Shown here in pieces: positions 36,796 through 45,368 of a DNA stretch of 64,000 nucleotides (position 1 is the first letter of the stretch; the number at the start of each line of letters is the position of its first letter). A model generated the notes under the pieces. The model was not told the origin of the DNA and did not search any database. It saw nothing but the letters and a program-made list of their open reading frames with translations. Both the position numbers and the translations under genes were made by a program. The DNA is from Gottschalkiaceae bacterium SANA (GTDB taxonomy: Bacteria; Bacillota; Clostridia; Tissierellales; GPF-1): NCBI GenBank assembly GCA_036323355.1, contig AP028876.1, positions 2,976,001 to 3,040,000 on the forward strand, read 5' to 3'.

Positions 36796-36824
36796 AAAAA
36801 AAGAGCCAGCTCAAACGCTGGCTC
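36796..36824 (-). terminator. Intrinsic terminator of the anchored 497-residue protein gene
   Basis: In minus-strand reading, GAGCCAGC and GCTGGCTC form a perfect eight-pair stem around a six-base loop, followed by seven T. It starts 15 bp after the stop codon. Confidence 0.93.
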
Positions 36825-36838
36825 CATTCCATTTTCAT

Positions 36839-38332
36839 TTATGGCAATTGTATCGCTCTGCGATGAACAAGCTTTGTCATGCCATCCACCTGTTCAACAA
36901 CGAACAAGTCTGCCCTTACGGTGATCGTTCCATCTTCTCCACGTATTAAATGAATCTCAACCGTTGCATCCGTCTCGCATGGCATCTGTGCCAACAGATC
37001 CTCAACGGCTAACGCTGTCATTGGAATTAGAATGCGATCTTCCCCAAAAAGAATCTCAAGATTTCTTGCCGAATCGTTAAGCTTTGCCAATACATCACAA
37101 AGTGGCATACGAAGTCGGACTTCAGACTCCTTCGTTCTCAATGGTGCCAAATAATCAATTGCACCGCTTTCATCTATATCTTTTTGGAACAATCCATATC
37201 CACCATCACAAAAAACAGCTGTGGTTTTTCCACCGAAAGAGCGTTCACGAATCAATCGATTTGGAGACCCTGTGGAAGACTTCTTATCCCATTCAACTTT
37301 ATAATAACCGTTCTTTATTCCGCTTGGTTCAAAAGACTGCGTGACAGAAACAATGGTTTCACTGCCCTTGGAATCAAAGTACAAGACCTGACCCGGTAAA
37401 TCCACAGATTCCTGAATCGAACCATCCATATCCACTCTGTGGATCTCTGTCTGTTTTTCTCTACCTGGCACCCCAGTAATGTGGAATCCATTTCCTGTAT
37501 ATTCCATCCCAATAAGCATGTATCCATCAAATGCTTTATCTAAGGCAATCGTCTCTTCGAGTTCCAGAGTATACTGTACTTTCCCCTCAAAGTCTGGGGG
37601 CATCTGCACCTTTGCTAATGATGTCTTGATTATAATCCAGCTTTTTGACTCTCCTTCTTCAATACTCACAAGAAGATAAAGCTCATTTTCCAACTGACCA
37701 AAATCAACACCAGCTAAACTTCCGTTCTCAATATTTAAAGACGCTAAAACACCCTCATATGAAACGATTCCCATCTTGTTGAATTCCGCAGGAGATTCGC
37801 CTTCCTCATAGGTTAATGCAGCCAATAGTATATTTTCTTCACCATCAAATCCCCGTATCATATTGACCATGGTTCTGCCCTTGCTCTCCACATCAAACCA
37901 AAATGCCGGCATTCTTTTATAAGTGGTCGTACTCAAAAAATCTGCCGATATCTCCATGACCCGATCTTCAGCTAGGGTATAGATATTTCCCTTGATGTCC
38001 TCAATCAAAAAATTGGTAAATAAGGGGATACGAGGCGATTGATCAATCAACCAACGCTTTTCTATACTTTTTCCCGCCACTGGATTACCTTGTTCATCCA
38101 CCTTCAATACTTTCATTTGTAAACCGTCTAATCCCCCTGCGGTTTGAATTACTACATTCCCATCGGACAGATACTTCACATCTCCTGGAAAAAAATCACC
38201 TACATAAAATTCACTGACTCGCTCGTCCAACGCTGTAGGAACAGGTTCCTCCTCTGGTTTACTCATCGAAAATCCAATCCCGCTTCCAAAAAAAATACAG
38301 ATGATTAATAGACCTAGCCCTAGTCTCTTCAT
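36839..38332 (-). CDS. Hypothetical N-terminally anchored extracytoplasmic protein
   Basis: A 497-residue protein not assigned to a family. The ATG at 38332 (MKRLGLGLLIICIFF) is preferred over the one at 38350, because the ribosome site AGAGGAG lies between them. One hydrophobic N-terminal segment without lipobox or clear cleavage site suggests a signal anchor. The middle 350 residues alternate short strands of beta-propeller character (IEDIKGNIYTLAEDRVMEI, FDGEENILLAALTYEEG). The last ~90 residues (LEILFGEDRILIPMTALAVEDLLAQMPC...ATVEIHLI) resemble the strand-rich segment that precedes SLH domains in some surface proteins. An extended -10 (TGATATAAT) lies at 38361-38369. Confidence 0.65.
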   Translation of the reverse strand: MKRLGLGLLIICIFFGSGIGFSMSKPEEEPVPTALDERVSEFYVGDFFPGDVKYLSDGNVVIQTAGGLDGLQMKVLKVDEQGNPVAGKSIEKRWLIDQSPRIPLFTNFLIEDIKGNIYTLAEDRVMEISADFLSTTTYKRMPAFWFDVESKGRTMVNMIRGFDGEENILLAALTYEEGESPAEFNKMGIVSYEGVLASLNIENGSLAGVDFGQLENELYLLVSIEEGESKSWIIIKTSLAKVQMPPDFEGKVQYTLELEETIALDKAFDGYMLIGMEYTGNGFHITGVPGREKQTEIHRVDMDGSIQESVDLPGQVLYFDSKGSETIVSVTQSFEPSGIKNGYYKVEWDKKSSTGSPNRLIRERSFGGKTTAVFCDGGYGLFQKDIDESGAIDYLAPLRTKESEVRLRMPLCDVLAKLNDSARNLEILFGEDRILIPMTALAVEDLLAQMPCETDATVEIHLIRGEDGTITVRADLFVVEQVDGMTKLVHRRAIQLP

Positions 38333-38747
38333 GCCATTCTCCTCTTCCATTTTCTTTTATTATATCAATAATTTAACAGGGCTAGTCTTACTCTTTCTTA
38401 CAATTTCCGTTATTACAAAAAACCCTTCTGCATTCTCTTTTTCTAATCTACAGGTTCTCACTTTGCCTTTGAATACACTGCGCATCGGCATTTCATTTGT
38501 CACTTGTATCACTTGATGAGCTAGCAAATCTGACTATCGAAGATGTAATAACTCCATAACTTTTAACATACATATTCCAATAAAACAAAAAGTCCCGTGC
38601 AAATGCACAGGGACTTTTTATACGCCAAGGGTATTTCATTTACATACCCACGATTCTATTTATTGCCCTTCATACAAGTCAGAATTCAAGAAAAACCCAC
38701 CCATCACAAACTCTAGTCCTTTTTTCCTTGTTTCTCCTTGATCACTT
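38333..38747. other. 415-bp intergenic region
   Basis: It holds the extended -10 element of the anchored-protein gene (38361-38369, minus strand) and a strong hairpin at 38585-38620. Between them lies AT-rich sequence in which I see no open frame with a ribosome site and no RNA motif. Confidence 0.5.
38585..38620 (-). terminator. Strong hairpin terminator, probably bidirectional
   Basis: AGTCCCGTGC and GCACAGGGACT pair almost perfectly around a short AAAT loop. The stem is flanked by A-rich text on the left and five T on the right, so it can terminate in both directions. The nearest gene reading into it is the AEC carrier gene, which stops 128 bp away. Confidence 0.8.
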
Positions 38748-39659
38748 TTAAAGAATCATCCGCCAGATCGGTATCGTAAACAAGGATATCAAGGTTGACA
38801 TAACAACCATCTCCATACCTAAAATATAATCGCCCTCATACTTTGCAGCCAAAATTGGGGTTGTCGTAGCTGCCGGCATAGCCGCCATAACAACCGCGAT
38901 CCCGGTGACAAGGGGATCCAAATGCAAGAAGGATCCAATCCCGTACATAATACCTGGAATCACAATAACGCGAATAATAGAGTAACGCAGAACAAGTCCG
39001 CTAAATATGCTTTTCAAATCCTTAACTTCCCCAATCATGACTCCAATCAATATCATAGCGACTGGTGTTGTACACTTACCGACCATGGCAATGGTTTTAC
39101 CGACCGGCTCAACAAAGCGAAGCCCCAGAACCAGCATGCCCAAGCCTATATATGCAGCGACCAGACATGGATGGACCGCCACCTTCTTGATCCCTGCCAC
39201 AACATCCTTTTCCTTTGTGAAAAACGACAAGCCAACCGTCCAAAGGGCAATTCGAATAGGCACAATATAAATGGATGCGTACATAAGACCCAGGCTGCCA
39301 TAAAAGCTTTCAGCAACAGGCATGCCAACAAATCCGCCATTGGATATTAGGGTACCAAATCTCAGCGCTGCTTTTTGCTTATGGTCGCGTTTTGCGAATA
39401 CAAATGCACCGATCGCATAACTGATCACCATGGAAAGAGTAGACAAGCCGAGCAATACGCCAAACGTTTTAACCACTTCACTGTCAAAACTCACCTGAAA
39501 GGAATTGATGATGCTGGCCGGCAAAAAAAGTCCAATCACCAAATCTGTCAGCACCCTTTTATCCTCGCTTCTTACAATATTCAACCGATTTACTGCTATG
39601 CCGATGACAATCAGCATAAACAAGATCCCTTGCATAATCCATATTTTCTGCAATTCCAT
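38748..39659 (-). CDS. AEC-family (auxin efflux carrier-type) transporter
   Basis: A 303-residue membrane protein with about ten hydrophobic segments and the internal pseudo-symmetry of the AEC family. The family-typical opening LMIVIGIAVNRLNIV, the central ISNGGFVGMPVAESFYG and the late MPAATTTPILAAKYEGD are all present. Bacterial members have been linked to malate, malonate and other organic acid transport; the substrate here is unknown. It is a single-gene unit with its own promoter at 39804-39832. Confidence 0.88.
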   Translation of the reverse strand: MELQKIWIMQGILFMLIVIGIAVNRLNIVRSEDKRVLTDLVIGLFLPASIINSFQVSFDSEVVKTFGVLLGLSTLSMVISYAIGAFVFAKRDHKQKAALRFGTLISNGGFVGMPVAESFYGSLGLMYASIYIVPIRIALWTVGLSFFTKEKDVVAGIKKVAVHPCLVAAYIGLGMLVLGLRFVEPVGKTIAMVGKCTTPVAMILIGVMIGEVKDLKSIFSGLVLRYSIIRVIVIPGIMYGIGSFLHLDPLVTGIAVVMAAMPAATTTPILAAKYEGDYILGMEMVVMSTLISLFTIPIWRMIL

Positions 39660-39803
39660 AAAGTCCTCTTTCCCTCAACCTTTGTTCTCATTATCATCAA
39701 GCAAATACTGCAATTTTACAGGTCAGCATTCATTCATTCTCACATCATACTTCATGGGCAAATCAACCATGCATACTTGTTATGCAAAGATTATAATAGA
39801 AGA

Positions 39804-39832
39804 ATTTTACCATTTGCCAATTGGCTTGTCAA
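39804..39832 (-). promoter_or_regulatory. Sigma-A promoter of the AEC carrier gene, with palindrome in spacer
   Basis: The -35 box TTGACA (39827-39832), a 17-bp spacer and the -10 box TAAAAT (39804-39809) are well formed. The spacer contains the perfect palindrome GCCAATTGGC (39816-39825), a possible repressor site. Confidence 0.72.
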
Positions 39833-39927
39833 TTACTGACCCACAATGCCTAAACCATAGATTTAAAGCTGTTTCCAGCCTATACTGATCAGAATTATTA
39901 CCGCAATTTACATCAATCAAGCGATAT

Positions 39928-39949
39928 AAAAAGCAGCCCGAAGGCTGCC
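39928..39949 (-). terminator. Intrinsic terminator of the cysD-cysNC unit
   Basis: In minus-strand reading, GCAGCC and GGCTGC enclose a TTCG tetraloop and are followed by five T. It lies 27 bp past the cysNC stop codon. Confidence 0.9.
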
Positions 39950-39975
39950 TCAATTCATACTTTATCCTGTTTTTC

Positions 39976-41802
39976 CTACTCCATGATCGCCAAAATTTTC
40001 TTAATGATCAATTCGCTAGCCTCTTCCACCGAATATCGACTTGTATCGATGGTGATCTGTGGGTTCTTTGGTGGCTCGTAAGGACTCGACACCCCTGTGA
40101 AATTTGGAATTTCACCACTTCGGGCCTTTTTATACAGACCTTTTATATCTCTTTTTTCACATTCTTCAAGAGGTGTGTTCACATACACTTCAATAAAATC
40201 CTTTCCAACAATATCTCTCGCATTTTCGCGGTCTCGCTCGTAAGGTGAAATAAAGGAGGCAATGGCGATCAAACCCGCTTCATTCATCAAATTCGCCACC
40301 TCTGCAATCCGTCGAATATTTTCTACACGGTCTACTTCTTTGAAACCAAGATTTTTATTGAGTCCATGGCGGACATTATCACCATCAAGCAACATGGTAT
40401 GTTTGCCTAAGGCCAGCAATCGCTTTTCGACTTCATTGGCTAAGGTGGACTTGCCCGAGCCCGATAAGCCCGTAAACCAAATGGTAAATGGCTTTTGTCC
40501 CTTTTGTTTGGCTCTCAATTCTCGTGTCACTTCGGAATCTTGCCAAACCACATTGGTTGACCGTCGAAGAGCGTGATTGATTGTTCCGCAGGCCGAAGTC
40601 ATATTTGTCACCCGATCGATGAGAATCAAGCCGCCCATACTTTCATTGTTGTCAAATTTATCAAAAACGATCTTTTCAGACAAGGAAATATCGCAAGTTG
40701 CCATTTCATTTTTGAACAATTGATCGACTTGAATATGCTTTCCCGTATTGATATCGATCTTATTTTTTAAACTCATAACCATTCCGGGTACGATTTTGGT
40801 TCCAATTTTAATTAAATAATTTCGGCCAGGAACCAACTCAGTATCATCCATCCATAAAAGAGTTGTTGTCAGCATGTCAGCCATTTCCAACTTGCCCTCT
40901 TTCGAAAGGACGCAACCGCGTGATACATCCACTTCCCGGTCCAATTGTATGGTGACTGGCTGCCCCTGTACCGCTAAGTCCCTTTCTTGATCAGTCACCA
41001 AAATACTTTTCACCTTGGCTTTTTCATGGCTAGGCAAGGTGACGATCTCATCTCCAACCGCAATTGTGCCGGCTTCGATTTGTCCCTGAAAACCTCGAAA
41101 TGCATGGCTTGGTCGGCATACCCGTTGAACCGGCATGACAAAAGCCTGACTACCCGCCTCTTTTTGTACATCGATTTGCTCTAAATAGGACAATAACGGC
41201 AAGCCTTCATACCAAGGTGTCTGGGCAGAGTTTTTTGTAATATTATCTCCCGCGGTTGCCGATACGGGAATCACCTGAATGCTTTTCAAGTCATAGTCAG
41301 CAACAAATCGGTTAAATTCTCTTTTAATTTCATCAAAGCGATGCTGGTCGTAACGAATTAAGTCCATCTTATTGACAGCAAGAACAAGATGTTTAATACC
41401 CATCAAGGCACAAATTCTAGCATGACGCTTGGTCTGCATTAAAACACCTTGGGTCGCATCAATTAAAATAATAGCCAAGTCGGCAAAGGATGCCCCCACT
41501 GCCATATTACGGGTATATTGTTCGTGGCCAGGCGTATCCGCAACAATAAAAGAACGGTGGTCTGTGGTAAAGTATCGATAGGCGACATCAATGGTAATCC
41601 CCTGTTCCCGCTCTGCCATCAAGCCATCTAAGAGAAGAGAATAATCAATTTCTCCCCCGCGGCTTCCAACCTTGCTATCCAACTCCAAAGCTCTTTTTTG
41701 GTCGGCAAACAGCAACTTGGCATCATATAGCATATGTCCAATCAGCGTTGATTTTCCATCGTCAACGCTGCCACAGGTAATGAATTTCAGTAAACTCTTC
41801 AT
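39976..41802 (-). CDS. cysNC: Bifunctional sulfate adenylyltransferase GTPase subunit / adenylylsulfate kinase (CysNC)
   Basis: A 608-residue fusion. The N-terminal ~430 residues form the CysN GTPase with GSVDDGKST (P-loop), DTPGHEQY and NKMD. The C-terminal ~180 residues form APS kinase with GLSGSGKST, the DGDNVRHGLNKNLGF loop and FISPYERDR. The ATG at 41802 (MKSLLKFITCGSVDD) is chosen over the upstream frame because it follows the cysD stop by one base and has a GAGGGG site. With CysD it makes APS and then PAPS, the universal sulfate donor. The fused kinase points to PAPS synthesis and fits the sulfotransferases of this locus. Confidence 0.95.
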   Translation of the reverse strand: MKSLLKFITCGSVDDGKSTLIGHMLYDAKLLFADQKRALELDSKVGSRGGEIDYSLLLDGLMAEREQGITIDVAYRYFTTDHRSFIVADTPGHEQYTRNMAVGASFADLAIILIDATQGVLMQTKRHARICALMGIKHLVLAVNKMDLIRYDQHRFDEIKREFNRFVADYDLKSIQVIPVSATAGDNITKNSAQTPWYEGLPLLSYLEQIDVQKEAGSQAFVMPVQRVCRPSHAFRGFQGQIEAGTIAVGDEIVTLPSHEKAKVKSILVTDQERDLAVQGQPVTIQLDREVDVSRGCVLSKEGKLEMADMLTTTLLWMDDTELVPGRNYLIKIGTKIVPGMVMSLKNKIDINTGKHIQVDQLFKNEMATCDISLSEKIVFDKFDNNESMGGLILIDRVTNMTSACGTINHALRRSTNVVWQDSEVTRELRAKQKGQKPFTIWFTGLSGSGKSTLANEVEKRLLALGKHTMLLDGDNVRHGLNKNLGFKEVDRVENIRRIAEVANLMNEAGLIAIASFISPYERDRENARDIVGKDFIEVYVNTPLEECEKRDIKGLYKKARSGEIPNFTGVSSPYEPPKNPQITIDTSRYSVEEASELIIKKILAIME

Positions 41803-41803
41803 C

Positions 41804-42706
41804 CTAGAAATACCCCTCTCGTTTGCGCCTTTCCATACTTGCTGCCGCTTCCTGGTCAATCACTCGACTCGTTCGCTCCGATGAAATCGCCCCTAGGGTT
41901 TCCTTAATGATGGCATCTAACGAATCTGCCTCCGATTCAGCTCCTCCAGTTAAGGGATAACATCCCAGGGTGCGAAAACGCACTTTCAAGTTCTCAATTC
42001 TTTCACCTGGCATTAGTTTCAATCGGTCATCATCCACCAGAATAATATTCCCTTCTCGAACAACAACCGGCCTTTCTTTTGCAAAGTAGAGGGGGACGAT
42101 ATCAATTTTCTCTCGTTGAATATACTGCCAAATGTCTTTTTCCGTCCAATTGGAAATGGGGAATACACGCATGCTCTCCCCTTTATTGATTTGGGTGTTA
42201 AAGAGTTTCCACATTTCAGGTCGTTGATTCTTAGGATCCCAAGCATGTTTGCTGTTTCGGAAAGAAAAAATCCGTTCCTTAGCCCGCGACTTCTCTTCAT
42301 CCCGTCGCCCACCACCAAAAGCCGCCGTAAATTCATATTTATCCAAAGCGGCTTTCAAGGCTTCTGTTTTCATGATATCGGTATAAGCAGGACCGTGATC
42401 AAATGGATTAATCCCGTCTTTAACGCCTTGCAGATTGGTGTAAACCAGCATTTCAATGCCTAGCTCCTCTGCTTTTTTATCCCGAAAGTCAATCATTTCT
42501 TTAAATTTCCACGTCGTGTCGATATGCATAAAGGGAAAGGGTGGTTTTTCTGGATAAAAGGCCTTCAAGGCCAAATGTAGCATAACAGAAGAGTCTTTAC
42601 CTACACTGTACAACATCACAGGTTTCTCACATTCTGCTGCCACTTCTCGAATAATGTAGATTGCTTCCGCTTCCAACTGATCCAAGTGTGTTAATTCATT
42701 TTTCAT
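41804..42706 (-). CDS. cysD: Sulfate adenylyltransferase subunit 2
   Basis: A 300-residue PP-loop ATP-sulfurylase catalytic subunit: [21 protein letters not shown] with the pyrophosphate-binding [28 protein letters not shown], and the end RKREGYF typical of CysD. It forms the ATP sulfurylase with the CysN half of the next protein. No sulfite-forming reductase gene is seen nearby, so the APS made here is probably for PAPS rather than for assimilation. Confidence 0.95.
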   Translation of the reverse strand: MKNELTHLDQLEAEAIYIIREVAAECEKPVMLYSVGKDSSVMLHLALKAFYPEKPPFPFMHIDTTWKFKEMIDFRDKKAEELGIEMLVYTNLQGVKDGINPFDHGPAYTDIMKTEALKAALDKYEFTAAFGGGRRDEEKSRAKERIFSFRNSKHAWDPKNQRPEMWKLFNTQINKGESMRVFPISNWTEKDIWQYIQREKIDIVPLYFAKERPVVVREGNIILVDDDRLKLMPGERIENLKVRFRTLGCYPLTGGAESEADSLDAIIKETLGAISSERTSRVIDQEAAASMERRKREGYF

Positions 42707-42721
42707 CTCTTCCCCTCCTCT

Positions 42722-43501
42722 TCAGACCCAAATGTTTTCTCTTTGATTCACCACATAGAAGCCTTTCTCATTCAAAGTATTTTCCCTGTTATATAGCATT
42801 TCAGAGCCATCCATTTGCCTAAATATGCCGCCCGCTTCTTCAACAATGCATTGCATGGCTGCCGTATCCCACTCACAGGTTAAACCAAACCGATAGTAGA
42901 CATCCGCTTGGCCTTCTGCCACCCTGCAACCCTTTAAAGAAGAGCCGGCAACAATAGATTCTTTAATCAAATCACGGTGGTCTGCAATCAAATTTTCTTC
43001 CTTTTCAGAGGAATGGGACTTGCTCCCAATCCAGGTCAGTTGACTGACTTTTTTAGAAACCCTCAGCTCTTCCACAAGACCTGAATCCACTTGCTCCCGA
43101 TAAGTACCCTCGCCCTTGACCGAATAATATAGCTGTTTGCTAACAGGTACATAGATCACACCAACTATGGGTTTTCCTTGATAGACAAGAGCGATATTCA
43201 CAGTAAACTCGCCATTTCGATTAACAAACTCTTTGGTTCCATCCAAGGGGTCCACAATAAAACAATAGGCATTTTCCATGCGGCTCTTATCATCAGCCAC
43301 TTCTTCCGAAAGAATTGCATAATTAGGATAATATTTTTCCAATCCGTCAACAATAATTCCATTTGCTTCTTGGTCCGCCAATGTTAACGGTGACTGATCC
43401 CCTTTATAGGCCACATCAAAATCCGTTTGGTAGATCTTCATAATGGCTTGGCCTGCTTCAATTGCGAGCTCTTTCAAGTGATTAATCTCGAATTCTTTCA
43501 T
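42722..43501 (-). CDS. cysQ: 3'(2'),5'-bisphosphate nucleotidase (CysQ)
   Basis: A 259-residue inositol-monophosphatase-fold enzyme. The metal-binding motifs are LSEEVADD (first Glu), DPLDGTKEFVNRNGEFTVNIAL and CEWDTAAMQCIVEEAGG. CysQ hydrolyses PAP, the inhibitory product of PAPS-dependent sulfotransferases, to AMP. It lies 15 nt upstream of cysD on the same strand, so one operon couples PAPS synthesis to PAP removal, which is what a cell running sulfotransferases needs. Confidence 0.93.
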   Translation of the reverse strand: MKEFEINHLKELAIEAGQAIMKIYQTDFDVAYKGDQSPLTLADQEANGIIVDGLEKYYPNYAILSEEVADDKSRMENAYCFIVDPLDGTKEFVNRNGEFTVNIALVYQGKPIVGVIYVPVSKQLYYSVKGEGTYREQVDSGLVEELRVSKKVSQLTWIGSKSHSSEKEENLIADHRDLIKESIVAGSSLKGCRVAEGQADVYYRFGLTCEWDTAAMQCIVEEAGGIFRQMDGSEMLYNRENTLNEKGFYVVNQRENIWV

Positions 43502-43544
43502 CCTGTCCTACGTCCTTTCCCGCTCCAATATCTCTGAGTTTTCA

Positions 43545-44312
43545 TTAAACTTCTGCTTCATCAAAAAAGATACTCTTTAAGATCTCCAGCATTTCGTCAA
43601 GACCTATGTTTCTTATCCCTAAATTCTTTAAGTCTGGTTTATCGTCATTAATGAGTTCTAGAAATTGAATAATATCATTCTGAATTTCTTTCGCTGTCTC
43701 AATCCTAGTTGAAGGTGCTACATTCGCCAAAAGCCTAAAAATATCATTTTTATGCTTCTTTATATTCTTGGAATCAATCTGTTCACCAGCTTCTTTTCTT
43801 TCTCTCATATCCAGCCAAGCCTTGATTTTAAATAGGATTACAGTTTCAATTTCAATGAGTGAAAAACCATCCACTATACATTTCCCTTTTACTAATGTTT
43901 CGTAATAGACGTCATTTAATAGAATTGCAGAAAGACTAGCAATGCTATCATCGATGTGAATTGGTGTTAGCCCAGAAGTGAATTTCAATTCCAAGTTGTT
44001 TGGCTGCCTGCTAAAAAGCTCAATCATCTTAGGGAAAGACGGGTCCATTGGTTCAATAAACCGATAAAATTGATTGCCACCAGCGCTTCTTTCACGCTGC
44101 TTATAGCCACCATCTTCAATGAATTTCCAAAAAACATCTCCAAAATATACATCAAGAGCTTCAATGATGAGTACCATGTCCAAATCCTTTGTTGCTCGAA
44201 ATGGAACACCTAATTCATCCATAAGAATGTCACAAGCCGTCCCTCCGATTAGAACATATTGATTTGTATGGTTTCCAAAATATTCTTTGAATTTTACTAA
44301 TCCATGTACCAT
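43545..44312 (-). CDS. AbiEii-like nucleotidyltransferase toxin
   Basis: A 255-residue protein with the minimal nucleotidyltransferase signature: LIGGTACDILMDE followed by ATKDLDMVL, giving the GG...D-x-D metal-binding pattern. Layout and partner fit the AbiEii/type IV toxin-antitoxin group. In studied members the toxin modifies tRNA or another target by nucleotidyl transfer and blocks growth. Its start overlaps the antitoxin gene by 16 nt, so translation is coupled. Function by family, not shown here. Confidence 0.75.
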   Translation of the reverse strand: MVHGLVKFKEYFGNHTNQYVLIGGTACDILMDELGVPFRATKDLDMVLIIEALDVYFGDVFWKFIEDGGYKQRERSAGGNQFYRFIEPMDPSFPKMIELFSRQPNNLELKFTSGLTPIHIDDSIASLSAILLNDVYYETLVKGKCIVDGFSLIEIETVILFKIKAWLDMRERKEAGEQIDSKNIKKHKNDIFRLLANVAPSTRIETAKEIQNDIIQFLELINDDKPDLKNLGIRNIGLDEMLEILKSIFFDEAEV

Positions 44313-45274
44313 GGTTCACCCCGCAAGACCTCTTCCAACGCCTGCTCAACCCTCTCATCCGCTTCTTCTTTCAAAGATGCATATAAAGACAGTAAATCCA
44401 CATACCGGTTATTAGAAAACAATTTCGGATCATAACCCCATAACTGAATCTCAATTAGTTGTGTATCTTTGATTACATCTCTGTTTTTAACAGTTTCAAA
44501 CTTTTGCTCATCGAATTGATTTTTATCCAGCGCAAATACTAGATGATCTGGTGAATTAATCATCGATAATCCAGCCAGAGCTTCTAACCCAGCTGTCAAA
44601 AGGCCCTGCGGTTTCGTCTTTGTATAAACTGTTTTTTTCACCGGAGATTTCATGTAATCTCGTCCCTTGAGAAAATAATCCGGGTCTGGGATCCTCTTAT
44701 ATTCTTTACTCCGCCCTGTCTTACCACCAATTTTATAGGTAATAAGATGAGCATGGTATAGATCATTCAAAGCTCTAGAAGCTGTCATTGTAGTAAATCC
44801 CAACTTCTCCGCAAACTCAGTCACATTCACGACATCGTACTTATGATACAAGAAATATAAGTAAGCAACCTGTGCCGATATGGTAAAATCCTTCTCTTCT
44901 TTATCAGCATGCTCTTGTGCTTTCTTCAAATCAAGACCCAAAAACGGCAAATACATTTGTCCATCTTCAATCACAAATGGAATATGATTTTGAATGAGGC
45001 TTTTTCTTCTATATCTTGTAATTTCTTTATAGAATAATACAATTTGACGATTTGTGTATTTCTCAATCTGTTTAATATGCTTTTGAAGTCCATCAATTCC
45101 AGGCGGCTCACTGACTGCTTCGATAATAATACATTGCGTTGTAAGAATCGTCATGACATAAAAATTGTAACTACTTCTCAAAAATATTGGCATTTTTTTC
45201 TTTTCAATCCAAGGCTTTATTGTTATTCCCTCGTCGATATTCTCTTTCAAGTAAGATTCCACTATCATAGCCAA
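44297..45274 (-). CDS. Winged-helix antitoxin/regulator partner of the AbiEii-like toxin
   Basis: A ~325-residue protein. A winged-helix segment lies at ~155-190 (VNVTEFAEKLGFTTMTASRALNDLYHAHLI), flanked by an N-terminal domain of unknown type and a C-terminal AbiEi-like half. The open frame begins at an ATG (45298) that lacks a ribosome site and overlaps an operator repeat. A GGAGG site is placed for TTG at 45274, with ATG at 45268 as the alternative. It probably represses its own operon and neutralises the toxin, as AbiEi proteins do (inference). Confidence 0.68.
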   Translation of the reverse strand: MAMIVESYLKENIDEGITIKPWIEKKKMPIFLRSSYNFYVMTILTTQCIIIEAVSEPPGIDGLQKHIKQIEKYTNRQIVLFYKEITRYRRKSLIQNHIPFVIEDGQMYLPFLGLDLKKAQEHADKEEKDFTISAQVAYLYFLYHKYDVVNVTEFAEKLGFTTMTASRALNDLYHAHLITYKIGGKTGRSKEYKRIPDPDYFLKGRDYMKSPVKKTVYTKTKPQGLLTAGLEALAGLSMINSPDHLVFALDKNQFDEQKFETVKNRDVIKDTQLIEIQLWGYDPKLFSNNRYVDLLSLYASLKEEADERVEQALEEVLRGEPWYMD

Positions 45275-45288
45275 GTCAACTACCTCCA

Positions 45289-45354
45289 AATATAACATTC
45301 ATTAATTTAAATATATCATCGTTAATGTTATATTACAAATTTTTCTGTTATATT
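45289..45354 (-). promoter_or_regulatory. Promoter and operator repeats of the toxin-antitoxin pair
   Basis: A promoter TTGTAA (45333-45338), 17-bp spacer, TATATT (45310-45315) reads toward the antitoxin gene. Two direct copies of TGTTATATT (plus text, 45326-45334 and 45346-45354) and one inverted copy (AATATAACA, 45289-45297) surround it. Such repeats fit autoregulation by the winged-helix protein. Confidence 0.6.
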
Positions 45355-45368
45355 GCACATTGAACAAC

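Larger units (their letters stand above)
36515..36838. other. Intergenic region upstream of the PEPCK-like gene
   Basis: About 320 bp. It contains an extended -10 element (TGATATAAT, hexamer at 36579-36584) ~65 bp before the PEPCK-like start and the terminator of the next gene at 36796-36824. Otherwise it is AT-rich with no gene visible. Confidence 0.5.
39660..39975. other. 316-bp intergenic region between AEC carrier and cysNC
   Basis: It contains the cysNC terminator (39928-39949) and the AEC promoter (39804-39832). The ~140-nt leader of the AEC gene is AT-rich and shows no recognised RNA element. Confidence 0.55.

Noticed and set aside
38333-38747. Small plus-strand open frame in the intergenic region as a gene
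   Set aside because: It has no ribosome site, no conserved features, and overlaps the promoter of the adjacent gene.
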